Source: Canibacter oris
Lineage (GTDB): Bacteria > Actinomycetota > Actinomycetes > Actinomycetales > Microbacteriaceae
Assembly: GCF_014197205.1 (NCBI RefSeq)
Contig: NZ_JACIFD010000005.1
Span: forward strand, 62,001-126,000
DNA length: 64,000 bases
Reading direction: 5' to 3'
Position 1 is the stretch's first letter, and each line of letters begins with the position of its first letter. The notes under the pieces were generated by a model. It did no database searches. It was not told where the DNA came from and saw only the letters and a program-made list of their open reading frames with translations. The position numbers were made by a program, and so were the translations under genes. Below, piece after piece: positions 9,116-18,508 of the stretch.

Positions 9116-9376
9116 TTACAGCGCAGCTACCTTCTTAGCAAGCTTTGACTTGCGGTTAGCAGCCTGGTTCTTGTGGATAACGCCCTTAGAAACTGCCTTG
9201 TCAAGCTTGCGGCTTGCAACCTGCAGAGCTGCTACTGCTGCGTCTTTATCACCAGCCGCGATTGCCTCGCGGGTCTTGCGAACAAAGGTCTTCAGCTCGC
9301 TCTTGTAAGCGCGGTTACGCTCGGTAGCCTTACGGTTGGTGCGGATCCGCTTAATCTGCGACTTAATATTTGCCAC
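9116..9376 (-). CDS. rpsT: 30S ribosomal protein S20
   Basis: This 86-residue basic protein starts [26 protein letters not shown] in S20 fashion and ends with the [10 protein letters not shown]-like tail ([17 protein letters not shown]). S20 binds 16S rRNA early in 30S assembly. It starts with GTG at 9376 behind AAAGGA. It has its own promoter, a leader hairpin and a terminator, so it is a single-gene unit. Confidence 0.98.
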   Translation of the reverse strand: MANIKSQIKRIRTNRKATERNRAYKSELKTFVRKTREAIAAGDKDAAVAALQVASRKLDKAVSKGVIHKNQAANRKSKLAKKVAAL

Positions 9377-9450
9377 GTTTATGTAGTCCTTTTAAAGTTG
9401 GTTTACTTTTTACTCGTTCCACGCGGCTAGAGAGGGCGGCCAACGCGGTG

Positions 9451-9467
9451 GTGTGGTTTGACCACAC
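9451..9467 (-). promoter_or_regulatory. Hairpin in the rpsT leader
   Basis: GTGTGGT and ACCACAC form a perfect 7-base stem with a 3-base loop in the 5' leader of rpsT, about 75 bases before the start. Such a structure may serve feedback control by S20, but no 16S-like mimic was recognised. Confidence 0.35.
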
Positions 9468-9482
9468 GCAAGTCAATAAATA

Positions 9483-9512
9483 ACTCTAGCAGAGATTAGG
9501 GGCTAAGAGCAA
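9483..9512 (-). promoter_or_regulatory. Promoter of rpsT
   Basis: On the minus strand TTGCTC (9512-9507) and TAGAGT (9488-9483) are separated by 18 bases. This is the best sigma-70-like match in the 250-base gap between holA and rpsT. Confidence 0.5.
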
Positions 9513-9626
9513 TTGCGATTTTGGCCCGAGTCGGGTCATATTTTGGGGTGCCGGCGCTTAGGCCACCTGCGTTAAGTACAGTTTTTTCACAACAGAGATA
9601 GCGACAGGCCGCCGCCACTGCCCCAG

Positions 9627-10619
9627 TTAGGCGCGGCCGCGGCGGGCCACCGTCAAAACCAGCTTTTCGAGCGCGTATTGCGGATCACGCGCGTCACCTT
9701 TCAACGCCAAGTCAGTCGTGGCAAGCAACTGCACCGTGCGCGCCAGGTCTACTTCGCGCCATCTTCCTGCGTTCCGCACCGCTTTTTCCGCCAACCACGG
9801 GGGCATCCCGAGTTCTTTCGCGAGCTGCGCCGCGCTCTGCCGCCGCCCATGCACTCGCGCCATGTCACGCACCGCCTTACCCAGCGCCCCCAGCACCGGA
9901 ATCGGCTCCGCACCAGCCAACAGTGCCTGTCTGAGCAGTGTCAAAGCCTGCGCCGCGTTCCCGGCAAGCGCCGCATCCACTACCGCGAAAGCAGTGGTTT
10001 CCACTCGCCCCGCGGTGAGCTCCGCAACAGTTTGTGCGGTAATCCGCCCCCCAGCATCACTGGCAAGCTGCGCGATTGTCGCCAGCAGCTCCCCCAAGTC
10101 AGCGTTGTAAGCCTGTAACAGCTGCTGCGCCGCAGCGCTATCAAGCTGCGCCCCGATGCGCGCCGCTTCGAGCCGCATCACCTCGAATTTCTCGTTCTGG
10201 TTTTTCGGCTCAGCGCAGTCTACCTCTAGCACGCCGGAAACTTCGCGCGCCAACTTCAGCATTTCCTTGCCCCGCACCGGGTCACTGTGCCGCAGCTGCA
10301 GGCAGGTAAACTCATCAAGCAGCGGCACGACCCGAGTGAAATCCGCCACAAAATCTGCGCTGGCGCGTTCGCACCCGGTGATTCTGAGCAGCCGTGGCTC
10401 TCCAAACAGTGAGGGGCTCGCGAGCGTGAGCAGCTCTCCCGCGGCGAGCTGATCCGCCGCTAAATCATGCACCTCTAAAGCGTCGTGCTGCTGCCGTAGC
10501 TGGTCTCGCACCTGCTGGGCGGCGCGCTGTGCTAACGGCTCGGCCTTACCCAGAAGCAATACCACACGCGCCGGCGCGGCCTGACTGTACTTCACCGCTG
10601 TGGTTTTATTCGCGGCCAT
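9627..10619 (-). CDS. holA: DNA polymerase III delta subunit
   Basis: This 330-residue protein matches HolA, the wrench of the clamp loader that opens the sliding clamp. The N-terminal segment VVLLLGKAEPLAQRAAQQVRDQL, the LASPSLFGEPRLLRI motif and the C-terminal helical domain with VLGALGKAVRDMARVHG and ALKGDARDPQYALEKLVLTV are typical. It lies downstream of comEC as in many bacteria, but with manA inserted between. Its ATG directly follows the manA stop, so expression is probably coupled. Confidence 0.93.
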   Translation of the reverse strand: MAANKTTAVKYSQAAPARVVLLLGKAEPLAQRAAQQVRDQLRQQHDALEVHDLAADQLAAGELLTLASPSLFGEPRLLRITGCERASADFVADFTRVVPLLDEFTCLQLRHSDPVRGKEMLKLAREVSGVLEVDCAEPKNQNEKFEVMRLEAARIGAQLDSAAAQQLLQAYNADLGELLATIAQLASDAGGRITAQTVAELTAGRVETTAFAVVDAALAGNAAQALTLLRQALLAGAEPIPVLGALGKAVRDMARVHGRRQSAAQLAKELGMPPWLAEKAVRNAGRWREVDLARTVQLLATTDLALKGDARDPQYALEKLVLTVARRGRA

Positions 10620-11918
10620 CTAAGCCTCCTTAGCTGCGCCCTGCAGCAGGCTAGTTTTTGCGGTGACCCGACGTAATGCGCCTCCCGCAATATACGCCTC
10701 GCCGGCGCCGCGCAGCTGCACCTCGCCGCCGGGCACAAAGTAGCTGTCGCCGCGCTCGGCAGTGACGCGGTGCTCACCCGAGGCAAGCTCAAAACTGCCG
10801 GAAACCACCAGCACGCTGAGCGGATCCACTCCCTGCACTGCGCACTCGGAAACCACACGCACCAGCTCAAACGGCGCCGCGTAAATTCCCTCCGGATCGG
10901 GGTTGTAGCGGTAGTTGGAGCCGATAACCACCGGAGTGAAAGGGTGGGCGCCACCGTGCTTGAAATTCAGCACCTTCGCCAGCTCGTTCGGGTCGATATG
11001 TTTTTCAGTCAGCCCGCCACGCAGCACGTTGTCACTGGAACTCATAATCTCTACCCCGTACCCGCACAAATACGCGTGCGGAGTGCCTGGCGGTAGCCAC
11101 AGCGCCTGGCCGCTTTTCAGCTGCACTTCGTTAAGCAGCGCCGCAACCAGAATCCCACTGTCTTGCGGATACCCCTTACTGAGGTTTTGCAGCAGTCCCG
11201 CTAAACCGTGTAATTTTTTAATCGCTTTAGGTGCTTGCTGAGGCGCGACAGTGGTTACAGCAGCTGCCAGTTTTTGCAGCGATAGCAGCAAATCTTTTTT
11301 GAATGCCGCGGTTTCTGCGTCTTCACGTAGTGCCCACAGCACCGCCGTTTTGAGTGATTCGTGCGTCAGTTTTTGACAGAACTTGGTTACCGCCGCTGCC
11401 GCGTCTGCGAGGTGTGGATCGACCGCGAGCGCAGTGTCGCACAGCGAGCGCAGCAGCTGACTGCTCTCTTGCGGACTGCGGAATCCACACAGCGCCGCGA
11501 AACCGTCGGCGAGAGCCACGATTAGCTCTGGCTTGGAATTGGTGTCACGATAGTTGCGGTGCGGCGCATCAAGCGGAATGTTTGCAGAGTTTTCAGCTGC
11601 AAAACCGGCGGTTGCCTGCTGCAGGGTGGGGTGCGCTTGAATCGACAGGGCTTCGCCGACAGCCAGCATTTTCAAGAGGTACGGCATTTTTTTACCGCTC
11701 AGCCGCTCTAGGTCTTCCAGAGTCTGCGGCTGCGCGGTGGTAGCGCTTGTCGCGATAATGCTGGGCGCTTTGGGGTGGGCGCCGATCCACAGTTCTGCTT
11801 CAGGGCTGTTTTCCGGAGCGTAACCAAGTTTGCTGCTGATTCCGCCGGGAACACCCCAGTGATACTTAAGAACGTTGTTCTTAAGCTGCAATAGGCCGGT
11901 CGGATTTTCTAAACTCAC
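10620..11918 (-). CDS. manA: Mannose-6-phosphate isomerase, class I
   Basis: This 432-residue enzyme interconverts fructose-6-phosphate and mannose-6-phosphate, feeding GDP-mannose and cell-envelope glycans. It shows the zinc-site motifs IQAHPTLQQA (Gln and His) and PELIVAL (Glu), the PPGTPHAYL histidine, and the opening KYHWGVPG. The start is a GTG at 11918 with AAAGGGG immediately before it; an internal TTG just ahead of QLKNNVLKYHWG is an alternative. It is placed between comEC and holA, where most relatives have no gene, so it is probably a later insertion. Confidence 0.95.
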   Translation of the reverse strand: MSLENPTGLLQLKNNVLKYHWGVPGGISSKLGYAPENSPEAELWIGAHPKAPSIIATSATTAQPQTLEDLERLSGKKMPYLLKMLAVGEALSIQAHPTLQQATAGFAAENSANIPLDAPHRNYRDTNSKPELIVALADGFAALCGFRSPQESSQLLRSLCDTALAVDPHLADAAAAVTKFCQKLTHESLKTAVLWALREDAETAAFKKDLLLSLQKLAAAVTTVAPQQAPKAIKKLHGLAGLLQNLSKGYPQDSGILVAALLNEVQLKSGQALWLPPGTPHAYLCGYGVEIMSSSDNVLRGGLTEKHIDPNELAKVLNFKHGGAHPFTPVVIGSNYRYNPDPEGIYAAPFELVRVVSECAVQGVDPLSVLVVSGSFELASGEHRVTAERGDSYFVPGGEVQLRGAGEAYIAGGALRRVTAKTSLLQGAAKEA

Positions 11919-11944
11919 CCCTTTACTTTAACCTCTTTCAGCTT

Positions 11945-14569
11945 TTATTGTGCTGCATTTGCGCTAGTCCATACCGTGGTATTAGTGATTGCAATGCTGC
12001 CCTGCGTGTCGGTGCGCAGGTTTTGGGCGCCGGCGGCGATGCCCGCCTGTAACGCTTCGCGAGTAGGGTGCCCGTAACTGTTTCCCGCTCCTGCGCTGTA
12101 GATAGCGTATTTTGGGCGGCTGAGCTGCAGCAGTCGCGGGTCTTGATCTCGCGAGCCGTGATGCGCAGCCTTCACGATTTCCGCTTCCAGCGCAGCACCA
12201 TACTCGGTGAGCAGCATGGCGTGTTGGGCGGCTCCGGTGTCTGCTAGCAGCAGCACTCGCAATTGCCCGAGGTTGCAGTGCAGCACCAGGCTCGCTTCAT
12301 TAGTGCCTGTCACAACACGGCTTCTGGGCCACAGCACCTGGCAGCTAACCGCAGCTGTTGCAGAAGCGCTTTCCGCAGTGGCTACCGGCGTGTTCTCTGG
12401 AGTCGCTGCCGGACTCACAGCCGGGGCCACACTCACCTGCCCGGCTGCGGTGACGGTAATCTCTGTTCCCGCAGTGACCTCGGCAACTGCGTCCTGCTCT
12501 AGCCGCCGCAACAGCTTACGTTTAGCACCTCCCGGCTGAGGCGCAATAATCGCGTGCTCGGTGTAGGCTGTGGCGAGATCCACCGCCCCCACATGGTCTT
12601 TATCATCGTGCGTTAAAACCATCGCAGCCAGGTGAGTTACCCCGAACTGCTGCAGGCAGCGCTGCAGTTTTTGCTGATTGTCTCCGGTGTCAATCAGCAG
12701 CACGCTGGCTGGATGTGCGGGGTTGCGGATCAGCAGGCTGTCGCCCTGCCCGACGTCACACGCTACGACCGCCCAATCTGGCGGAGGCGCGGCTCCGAAA
12801 ACCCGTGGGGTGAATAGCAGCGCGAGCATCGTCAACGCCGCCGCCACCGGCACGGTTGGTAAATAGCGGCGAGCAGAGCTGCCTGGTTTCCACGCCGCTC
12901 CCCAGGCGGCGCGCTTTCTCGCTCTGTTGTGCAGCAGCAGCGCCGCAACCAAGATTTCTAACAGGGCGAGCAGCACCGCACCCGCAACTCCGGGCACCCA
13001 GGGCAGCGTTGCGAAGGGCAGTTGTGTCACCGCGGCGGCGATCCGTTCTAGCAACCAGGCGACCGCTTGCAGGGGCAAGGCGATGAGGTTTGCGGCGCCG
13101 GGAAGCAACGGTAACAGTAACAGCAGAAGCAGCCCGCCACCGGTTAGCACCGGGGCTAGCGGCGCCGCCGCTAAGTTTGCGGGAACCGCGGCGAGTGTAA
13201 TTTCGGGGGTGAGCAGAATTAGGATTGGCGCCACCCCGAGTTGCGCTGCCAGCGTGATGCCGAGCGGCAGGGAAATAATTTTTAGCCGCTCGCCGCCCAG
13301 TGCCCGGGTCAGCGCCGGTGCCCAGCTGAGAATCGCGGCGGTCGCAAAAACTGACAGTACGAATCCCAGTTGCACCGCCTGCCACGGGTTTAACCACAGC
13401 AGCACCAGCACCGCTGTCGCTAAATGCGCGATACCAACGCTGCGCTGTGTCCCGAAGCGACTGCTCAGCATAATTGCCGCCATCACGGCGGCGCGCTGCA
13501 GTGATGGATCTGGCCCCACCAATGCCGCGAAGCCGCCCAGCCCGAGAAGCGCGGCGGCGAGCCGCAGCCGCCGCCCGACACCGCACCATTGCAGGGTTTT
13601 CATGGCTGCCGCGATTACCAGCGCGCAGTTACCGCCCGACACCGCGGTTAAATGCAGCAACCCTGCTCGTCGCAGCTGTTCAGTGTCTGCCGGATCAAGC
13701 AGCTGGGTGTCGCCGAAGGTGAACCCCGGCAACAGTTTCAGCCCCGGTTGCTGCGCCGCAAAGTCAAGCAGCCCCTGTCGCAGTGCCTGCGTGCCGCGGA
13801 AAACCGCGGGCCCGGCGACTGTTAAACGCAGCTCAGATACCCGCACGGTGGCCGCGGCAGCGCGCGATACCGGCTCTGGCTGCAGATTGCCGCTGACGGT
13901 AATCTCTGCTCCCGGCGTTAATTCGCCAGCTATGTTGTCACCAGCCTGCGCAGCTCCAACCGATTTTTGGCCTGAAAGCTCATGCCCCGCACTCCCTGCA
14001 GCTATCTTTACCGGAACATAGTGCAGCCGCACCGTGACCCGAGGCTCTTGCACTGTTTCCGCCTGCAGCACAGCAAAGTTTTCGCCTTTGTGTTGCGGAT
14101 ACCCGCTCACCCGCAGCCGCAATTCGGTGATTTTTGTGCTGCCACGATGTTGCTCCAGAAACTCGCTGCGCGCTTGCAAAGCGGTGGCAAGCTGCGCCCC
14201 CACAAGCGCCGCCCCCAGGAGTACAGCCGTTGCAACCGAGGCAAGTTTGCTGGTTTTTGCAAGCCGCGCGATACGGTATCGTTTGCCTTTAACCGGCGCT
14301 CCACTAGGCTGCAACAACCATCGCAGCTGCCTGCGTTGTCGCACCCACAAGCACGCCGCGCTGATCCCTGCCGCACCCAGAGCAAAAGTCGCAAACGTCG
14401 CGGCACGAGTCACCCAGGCAGCGTCTTGCGCCACAAAATCAGCACCCAGCAGCACGGCAAGACACAGTGCCCAGGCAGTGACAGCTAAGAAAACTAGCCT
14501 TCGCAACCCAGGGTTCAGTCGCCGCACCCCCGGGTTCAGCCACCGCAACATTTTAAAAGCATGCATCAC
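11945..14569 (-). CDS. comEC: ComEC/Rec2 DNA uptake channel
   Basis: This 874-residue membrane protein is thought to carry single-stranded DNA across the membrane during natural transformation. N-terminal helices and an OB-like soluble part (residues to about 250) are followed by the Competence domain with HLTAVSGGNCALV and multiple helices, then a C-terminal metallo-beta-lactamase-type domain with DVGQGDSLLIRN and THDDKDHVG. The C-terminal domain contains an Ala/Thr/Pro-rich insertion just before CQVLWP. It follows comEA by three bases. Whether the organism is competent depends on genes outside the window. Confidence 0.95.
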   Translation of the reverse strand: MMHAFKMLRWLNPGVRRLNPGLRRLVFLAVTAWALCLAVLLGADFVAQDAAWVTRAATFATFALGAAGISAACLWVRQRRQLRWLLQPSGAPVKGKRYRIARLAKTSKLASVATAVLLGAALVGAQLATALQARSEFLEQHRGSTKITELRLRVSGYPQHKGENFAVLQAETVQEPRVTVRLHYVPVKIAAGSAGHELSGQKSVGAAQAGDNIAGELTPGAEITVSGNLQPEPVSRAAAATVRVSELRLTVAGPAVFRGTQALRQGLLDFAAQQPGLKLLPGFTFGDTQLLDPADTEQLRRAGLLHLTAVSGGNCALVIAAAMKTLQWCGVGRRLRLAAALLGLGGFAALVGPDPSLQRAAVMAAIMLSSRFGTQRSVGIAHLATAVLVLLWLNPWQAVQLGFVLSVFATAAILSWAPALTRALGGERLKIISLPLGITLAAQLGVAPILILLTPEITLAAVPANLAAAPLAPVLTGGGLLLLLLLPLLPGAANLIALPLQAVAWLLERIAAAVTQLPFATLPWVPGVAGAVLLALLEILVAALLLHNRARKRAAWGAAWKPGSSARRYLPTVPVAAALTMLALLFTPRVFGAAPPPDWAVVACDVGQGDSLLIRNPAHPASVLLIDTGDNQQKLQRCLQQFGVTHLAAMVLTHDDKDHVGAVDLATAYTEHAIIAPQPGGAKRKLLRRLEQDAVAEVTAGTEITVTAAGQVSVAPAVSPAATPENTPVATAESASATAAVSCQVLWPRSRVVTGTNEASLVLHCNLGQLRVLLLADTGAAQHAMLLTEYGAALEAEIVKAAHHGSRDQDPRLLQLSRPKYAIYSAGAGNSYGHPTREALQAGIAAGAQNLRTDTQGSIAITNTTVWTSANAAQ

Positions 14570-14572
14570 AGC

Positions 14573-15721
14573 TCACAGGGTGACATGCTCTCGCAGCAGC
14601 GTCAGGGTTTTCTCCCCGATCCCGCCGACCTCCAGCAGCTGTTCAACGCTCTGAAACCCGCCATGCGCATCACGCCAGGCAACGATATTTGCCGCGGTCA
14701 CGGCACCGATTTTAGGCAGCTGCTCTAGTTGCTGCACGGTGGCGGTGTTCAAATTGATTTTGCCGGGGCTATTGCCGGTGGTGGATCCACCTCCCGCACC
14801 CTCGCCTGCAGCGTCTGCGGCAACCCAGCCTTCCGCAACCTGTGCGGCACTAGGCACCGTAATTTTCTCGCCGTCTACGAGCACTCGCGCGAGATTCAAC
14901 GCTTCCACCGCGGCTGCTGGCGTGGCGCCACCAGCCTGCTCCAACGCAGCGGTAATTCGACTCCCCGCGGGCAGCGTGTACACCCCGGGCTGGTGCACCT
15001 CGCCAACCACGTGCACCACAATCTCAGGCGTGGACGCACTACCTGCGGCAGCGACACCAGCCGCCCCACCATTAGCCGCAGCGGCGCCTTGTTGCTCGGT
15101 AAACTCTCCGGGAGCGGCAAACCCGGCGCTTACACCGCCGGAATCTGCTGGCACCGCGGTCCCCTGCCCCTCAGCAGCAGGAGTTGTAAGCTGTGTGGTT
15201 GCAACCCACACTCCGAGCGCGATAACCGTGCTCAACAACGCCGCCATCAACACCAGCACGCCCCGCGGCAGCAGCGCTATCCTCTCACGCAGCGTATATG
15301 CTGGGCGCAGCAGCGCCGCCGCAGTTTCGGGCGGATAAATTTCCCGCAGCTGTTTAATTTCAGTCTCATCATAAGCGGCAAGTCTGGTTTTTTCTGCGAG
15401 CTGCGCCGCCACCGCATCCCAGTCTGGCTCTGGCAAATCGGGCGTGATGCCGTCTGTGGTCGGATACATCTCGGTATGCTGTGACACCGCACCCGCGACT
15501 ACAGCACCCGGCACCCCTACACCTGACGCAGCTAAACCCGGCAAGGCAGCATCTGCCACACCAGGCAAGGCTGCATCCGCTGCCGACACCTGCTCCGGCG
15601 ATCGCACCTGCTCCGGCGACCGCACCTGCTCCGGCGACCGCACACCGCGATAATTCTCAAAATGCTGCTTTAAATTCCAGCCGCTTTTATGCTGCTCCGG
15701 CAGCAGACTGATCTTACTCAT
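14573..15721 (-). CDS. comEA: ComEA family helix-hairpin-helix DNA-binding protein
   Basis: This protein of about 382 residues binds incoming DNA outside the membrane. An N-terminal cytoplasmic part with three tandem RSPEQV units and Ala-rich stretches leads to one membrane helix (LLPRGVLVLMAALLSTVIALGVW), a linker, an SLBB-type domain (VVHVVGEVHQPGVYTLPAGSRITAAL) and the C-terminal HhH pair (INLNTATVQQLEQLPKIG and VGGIGEKTLTLL). The ATG at 15721 (MSKISLLP) is chosen. A GTG at 15745 would lengthen it by eight residues but lies against a strong palindrome. The N-terminal extension is longer than usual. Confidence 0.9.
   Translation of the reverse strand: MSKISLLPEQHKSGWNLKQHFENYRGVRSPEQVRSPEQVRSPEQVSAADAALPGVADAALPGLAASGVGVPGAVVAGAVSQHTEMYPTTDGITPDLPEPDWDAVAAQLAEKTRLAAYDETEIKQLREIYPPETAAALLRPAYTLRERIALLPRGVLVLMAALLSTVIALGVWVATTQLTTPAAEGQGTAVPADSGGVSAGFAAPGEFTEQQGAAAANGGAAGVAAAGSASTPEIVVHVVGEVHQPGVYTLPAGSRITAALEQAGGATPAAAVEALNLARVLVDGEKITVPSAAQVAEGWVAADAAGEGAGGGSTTGNSPGKINLNTATVQQLEQLPKIGAVTAANIVAWRDAHGGFQSVEQLLEVGGIGEKTLTLLREHVTL
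15587..15640 (-). repeat. Three 18-bp tandem repeats in comEA
   Basis: Three units of 18 bases (15587-15604, 15605-15622, 15623-15640) differ at one base and encode RSPEQV three times in the cytoplasmic N-terminus of ComEA. The near identity suggests recent slippage, and copy number may vary between strains without shifting the frame. Confidence 0.85.
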
Positions 15722-15749
15722 ATCGCCAGTCTGCCGCGGATACACAAAA

Positions 15750-15771
15750 GGGAGGGTGGATCCACCCTCCC
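15750..15771 (-). terminator. 22-bp perfect palindrome after leuS
   Basis: The palindrome has 11-base arms centred on GGATCC and contains GGTGGATCCACC. On the minus strand TTTTGTG follows, so it can act as the leuS terminator. The same core is repeated elsewhere in the window, so it may instead be one copy of a dispersed element. Confidence 0.6.
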
Positions 15772-15896
15772 CTGTGCATAACTACCAGGTCTCGCGGTTA
15801 CTCACAGCCCGCCGCAACCACTTCGCGGCGCGCCGCCGCAACCACAACCGCGACCCGCCACGGCACCACAGCGCAGCACCCCGCGGCGCCCCGCCG

Positions 15897-18395
15897 CTAC
15901 GCGGCCGGTTTTGACGCGATGCTGATAATCTTCGGCAGGCGCACAATAACCTTCACGATTTCGCGGCCCTCAAGGTTCTGCGCGACCCGCTCCGACGCGA
16001 GCGCCGCCGCGGTAGCTTCCTCCTCAGACACGGCAGCGGCGAGCTCCAAGCGGTCGCGCACCTTGCCATCAACCTGCACTACAACGGTCACAGTGTCTTC
16101 AACCAGTAAGCTCTCATCAGCCTGTGGCCAGGTAGCCAGTGCGACAGTCGGCTCGTGCCCCAGGTTTGCCCACATATCCTCGGCGCAGTATGGCGCAAAC
16201 AGGTTCAGCATCAGAGCAATCACCTCAACCGATTCTCGCACCGCCGGATCAGCCGCGCCAGCCCCGCTGTCAATCGCCTTGCGAGTCACGTTTACCTGCT
16301 CCATGAGCCGCGCCACAACCACGTTGAACTTAAAGTTTTCAACCAGCTCTGGCACTTCTGCGAGCAGCCGATGAGTGTGACTGCGCAGCTTACTGTCGCC
16401 AGCCGCAAAATCAACGCCCGCCGCGCTCGTCACGTCACGGCTCAAACGCCACGCGCGCGCCAAGAACTTCGCAGAGCCCTGCACCGAAATGTCTTTCCAG
16501 TCGATATCGTCCTCAGGAGGGCCGGCAAACACCAGCGCCACACGCAAAGCATCTGCGCCGTGCTGCTGCAGCTGCTCCGCAAACTCCACCAGGTTACCCT
16601 TTGACTTCGACATTTTCGCGCCGTCAAGCAGCACCATGCCCTGGTTTAGCAGCTCGGTGAACGGCTCATCAAAGTCAATATGTCCCAGGTCGTGCAGCAC
16701 CTTGGTCACGAACCGCGCGTACAGGAGGTGCAAAATCGCGTGCTCCACGCCACCAACATACTGGTCAACCGGCCCGAAACTGTTAGCAACGGCTGAGTCA
16801 AAGGCTTTTTCGCTGTTGTGTGGATCAAAGAACCGCAGGAAATACCAAGAGCTGTCCACAAAGGTGTCCATGGTGTCTGGATCCCGCTGCCACTCGGTAC
16901 CGTCAGGCATGGTCACGGTCGCCCACGCGGTTGCAGCACCCAGCGGTGAGCTGCCCTTCGGCTTCAAATCAAGACCCGCAGCGTCTGGCAGACGCACCGG
17001 CAGCTGGTCTTCCGCAACCGGCTGCATCTGCCCGTCAGGGCCGTGCAGCACCGGAATCGGGGTGCCCCAGTAACGCTGCCGACTGATCAGCCAATCCCGC
17101 AACCGGTAAGTGGTTGCGGCGCGGCCAGTGCCCGCCGCCTCCAACTCAGCAATCTGCTGCGCGATCGCGGCATCCTTACGCAGCCCGTTGAGCGCACCAG
17201 AGTTAATCATTTCACCGTCACCAACAAGCGCTTCGAAACTCTCAGCAGGGTCTGGCAGCAGCTCTCCGTCAGCGTCCCGCACCGCCAGCACCTGACGAAT
17301 CGGCAACCCAAACTTCTTCGCAAACTCCATATCTCGTGGATCGTGCCCCGGCACGCTCATAACCATGCCGTGCCCGTAATCCGCAAGCACAAAGTCGCCC
17401 GCCCAAATCGGCAGCCGCTCCCCGGTTACTGGGTTTATCGCCCACCGCTCCAGGAACACCCCGGTTTTTTCACGGTCCGCAGCCTGCCGCTCAATCTCGG
17501 TTTGCCGCTGTGTCTGCTCCAAATATGCGCTAAACGCCTGCTGCACCTCAGCGCTTGCCCCGGCTGCCAGCTCCGCGGCGAGATCACTATCAGGCGCCAC
17601 AACCATAAAGGTGACACCGTGCAGGGTATCCGGCCGGGTGGTGAAAACCGTCACTTTTTCGGCGCGGCCCTCAACCTCAAAATCAACCTCAGCACCACGG
17701 CTGCGACCAATCCAGTTGCGCTGCATCTGCAGCACCTTCGCCGGCCAGCGCCCCTCCAGCTTGTCGAGATCGTCAAGCAAACGGTCAGCGTATTCTGTGA
17801 TCTTAAAATACCACTGCGTCAGTTTCTTCTTCACCACGACAGCGCCAGAGCGTTCGCTGGTGCCGTCAGCGAGCACCTGCTCGTTCGCCAGCACGGTCTG
17901 ATCAACCGGATCCCAGTTCACCCAGCTGTCTTTGCGATACGCCAGGCCGCGCTTAAACATCTGCAGGAAGATCCACTGATTCCAGCGGTAGTATTCCGGG
18001 TCGCTGGTGTGCAGCACACGCGACCAGTCAAAACTCGGCGCGTAGGTTTTAAAGCTCGCTTTTTGCTGCGCAATGTTGGCGTAGGTCCACTCTTTCGGAT
18101 CCACCCCTCGCTTAATTGCCGCGTTCTCAGCTGGCAGCCCGAAGCTGTCCCACCCGATTGGGTGCAGCACTTCGCAGCCCTGGCCGCGCCAGTAACGCGC
18201 TAAAACATCTCCCATGCTGAACGCCTCAGCGTGTCCCATGTGCAAATCGCCGGAAGGGTACGGGAACATGTCAAGCACGTATTTGCGCGGCTTGTCGCCG
18301 GGCTCGTTCTGCACCTCGAAAGGTTTCAGCTCCTGCCAAACCGGCTGCCACTTATCTTGGATGGCTTGAAAATCATACTCAATTTGCTCGTTCAT
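15897..18395 (-). CDS. leuS: Leucyl-tRNA synthetase
   Basis: This 832-residue class I synthetase charges tRNA-Leu. HIGH is present as HMGH in [15 protein letters not shown], the CP1 editing domain contains the [14 protein letters not shown] threonine-rich motif, and KMSKS appears as [12 protein letters not shown] longer frame is open upstream to 18470, but the ATG at 18395 has AGAGGA five bases ahead and gives the usual start [17 protein letters not shown]. It heads the leuS-comEA-comEC order common in actinobacteria. Confidence 0.98.
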   Translation of the reverse strand: MNEQIEYDFQAIQDKWQPVWQELKPFEVQNEPGDKPRKYVLDMFPYPSGDLHMGHAEAFSMGDVLARYWRGQGCEVLHPIGWDSFGLPAENAAIKRGVDPKEWTYANIAQQKASFKTYAPSFDWSRVLHTSDPEYYRWNQWIFLQMFKRGLAYRKDSWVNWDPVDQTVLANEQVLADGTSERSGAVVVKKKLTQWYFKITEYADRLLDDLDKLEGRWPAKVLQMQRNWIGRSRGAEVDFEVEGRAEKVTVFTTRPDTLHGVTFMVVAPDSDLAAELAAGASAEVQQAFSAYLEQTQRQTEIERQAADREKTGVFLERWAINPVTGERLPIWAGDFVLADYGHGMVMSVPGHDPRDMEFAKKFGLPIRQVLAVRDADGELLPDPAESFEALVGDGEMINSGALNGLRKDAAIAQQIAELEAAGTGRAATTYRLRDWLISRQRYWGTPIPVLHGPDGQMQPVAEDQLPVRLPDAAGLDLKPKGSSPLGAATAWATVTMPDGTEWQRDPDTMDTFVDSSWYFLRFFDPHNSEKAFDSAVANSFGPVDQYVGGVEHAILHLLYARFVTKVLHDLGHIDFDEPFTELLNQGMVLLDGAKMSKSKGNLVEFAEQLQQHGADALRVALVFAGPPEDDIDWKDISVQGSAKFLARAWRLSRDVTSAAGVDFAAGDSKLRSHTHRLLAEVPELVENFKFNVVVARLMEQVNVTRKAIDSGAGAADPAVRESVEVIALMLNLFAPYCAEDMWANLGHEPTVALATWPQADESLLVEDTVTVVVQVDGKVRDRLELAAAVSEEEATAAALASERVAQNLEGREIVKVIVRLPKIISIASKPAA

Positions 18396-18508
18396 GTATC
18401 CTCTTGCTGCAGCTGCTTCAACTAAAAATTGCAGACCCGCGACAGGTAAGCTTCGCTGCCGCGGATCCACACACGCAATATCTCTATCGTAGCGGGTAAT
18501 CTGCGCTG

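Noticed and set aside
12927-14021. 364-codon plus-strand frame opposite comEC
   Set aside because: It is Ser/Ala/Arg-rich shadow translation of a well-supported gene on the other strand.
17043-18203. 386-codon plus-strand frame opposite leuS
   Set aside because: It lies entirely antisense to the conserved leuS core and has no ribosome site or domain.
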